DNA of 6,092 nt from Actinomycetes bacterium. Lineage in GTDB: Bacteria > Actinomycetota > Acidimicrobiia > Acidimicrobiales > Acidimicrobiaceae. The position numbers and the translations under genes were made by a program. The stretch is from positions 1 through 6,092 of the forward strand of contig JAKAPB010000136.1 of assembly GCA_021823045.1 (NCBI GenBank), in the 5' to 3' direction. Of the stretch, positions 5,973 to 6,092 are shown in pieces (the stretch's first letter is position 1; each line of letters begins with the position of its first letter). The notes below the pieces were generated by a model that had not been told where the DNA came from, made no database searches, and worked only from the letters and a program-made list of their open reading frames with translations.

Positions 5973-5997
5973 TCAAAGGGAATAGTTCTCCTTTTGA
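5973..5997. repeat. Nine-pair hairpin or operator-like inverted repeat
   Basis: TCAAAGGGA (5973-5981) pairs with TCCTTTTGA (5989-5997), eight Watson-Crick pairs and one G-T pair, around a seven-base loop. No T-run follows, so it is not a classic terminator. It lies about 95 bases from the right edge and may belong to the control region of a gene beyond the window. Confidence 0.45.
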
Positions 5998-6092
5998 CCG
6001 GCATTACTGAGATAATTGGCATTTTTAGGGGTCCGCCATGACATAATCCCTGGTCAGAGCGGTTTAGGTTCTCAAAAACGCTGAAAGATCGG

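Larger units (their letters stand above)
5107..6092. other. 986-base region with no recognisable protein gene
   Basis: No open frame of about 60 codons or more lies here on either strand, and I found no tRNA T-loop pattern, tmRNA, RNase P or SRP RNA signature. Base composition shifts, with T-rich (5326-5361) and A/T-rich (about 5577-5760) stretches unlike the coding part. Several inverted repeats and palindromes are present, including GAATTAATTC at 5203-5212 and AAGGATCCTT at 5851-5860; the stronger ones are listed separately. It could be a long regulatory intergenic region, a non-coding RNA locus, or a decayed gene past recognition. Confidence 0.6.

Noticed and set aside
5893..5985. 30-codon plus-strand frame from GTG 5893
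   Set aside because: The AGGG is only three bases from the start, the product shows no pattern, and the frame runs into the hairpin at 5973.
6016..6047. Plus-strand promoter TTGGCA (6016-6021) and CATAAT (6042-6047)
   Set aside because: The spacer is 20 bases, longer than normal, and no downstream gene is in the window to support it.
5107..6092. tRNA, tmRNA, RNase P, SRP RNA or a known riboswitch
   Set aside because: I looked for their conserved sequence signatures on both strands and recognised none. A covariance search would be the proper test.

Overview
The window reads as a chromosomal segment from a moderately GC-rich actinobacterium. The evidence is a DUF5719-type secreted protein, an F420-dependent luciferase-like oxidoreductase, and an AFG1/ZapE ATPase divergent from a stand-alone RibD-type reductase. 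That last pairing matches M. tuberculosis Rv2670c/Rv2671. Frequent GTG and TTG starts and little Shine-Dalgarno signal also fit. An Acidimicrobiia-like lineage is my guess from gene content and base composition; it is not proven. I see no phage, transposon, CRISPR or plasmid gene.

Layout. Positions 24-1574 (+) encode a membrane-anchored, beta-rich extracytoplasmic protein with about four repeated blocks. Its start sits against the end of an upstream reading frame that leaves the window. Positions 1613-2578 (+) encode an LLM-class flavin/F420 oxidoreductase, possibly on a leaderless transcript. A short convergent gap (2579-2680) carries three copies of CTAATTT. Positions 2681-3694 (-) encode the ZapE/AFG1-like P-loop ATPase. 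Its 5' end overlaps or abuts the 5' end of the (+) reductase gene at 3685-4464. A GC-only hairpin lies in the shared start region. A further (+) gene, 4528-5106, follows the reductase by 63 bases. I do not recognise it, but its start is fixed by a good Shine-Dalgarno sequence.

Positions 5107-6092 (986 bases) hold no convincing protein gene or tRNA. They hold several inverted repeats: a terminator-like palindrome with a T-run, a possible three-helix fold at 5391-5441, a bulged hairpin at 5535-5565 with an alternative partner next to a T-run, and a nine-pair hairpin at 5973-5997. This is the least explained part of the window. It may be an intergenic regulatory region or an unannotated non-coding RNA locus; the sequence alone does not decide.

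The genes do not form one pathway. The reductase and its downstream neighbour are probably co-transcribed. The reductase/ATPase pair is a conserved actinobacterial neighbourhood. The DUF5719 protein probably belongs to an envelope-related cluster to the left. No clearly new multi-gene system is visible. The best leads are the unrecognised protein, the divergent overlapping starts with their hairpin, and the structured non-coding kilobase.
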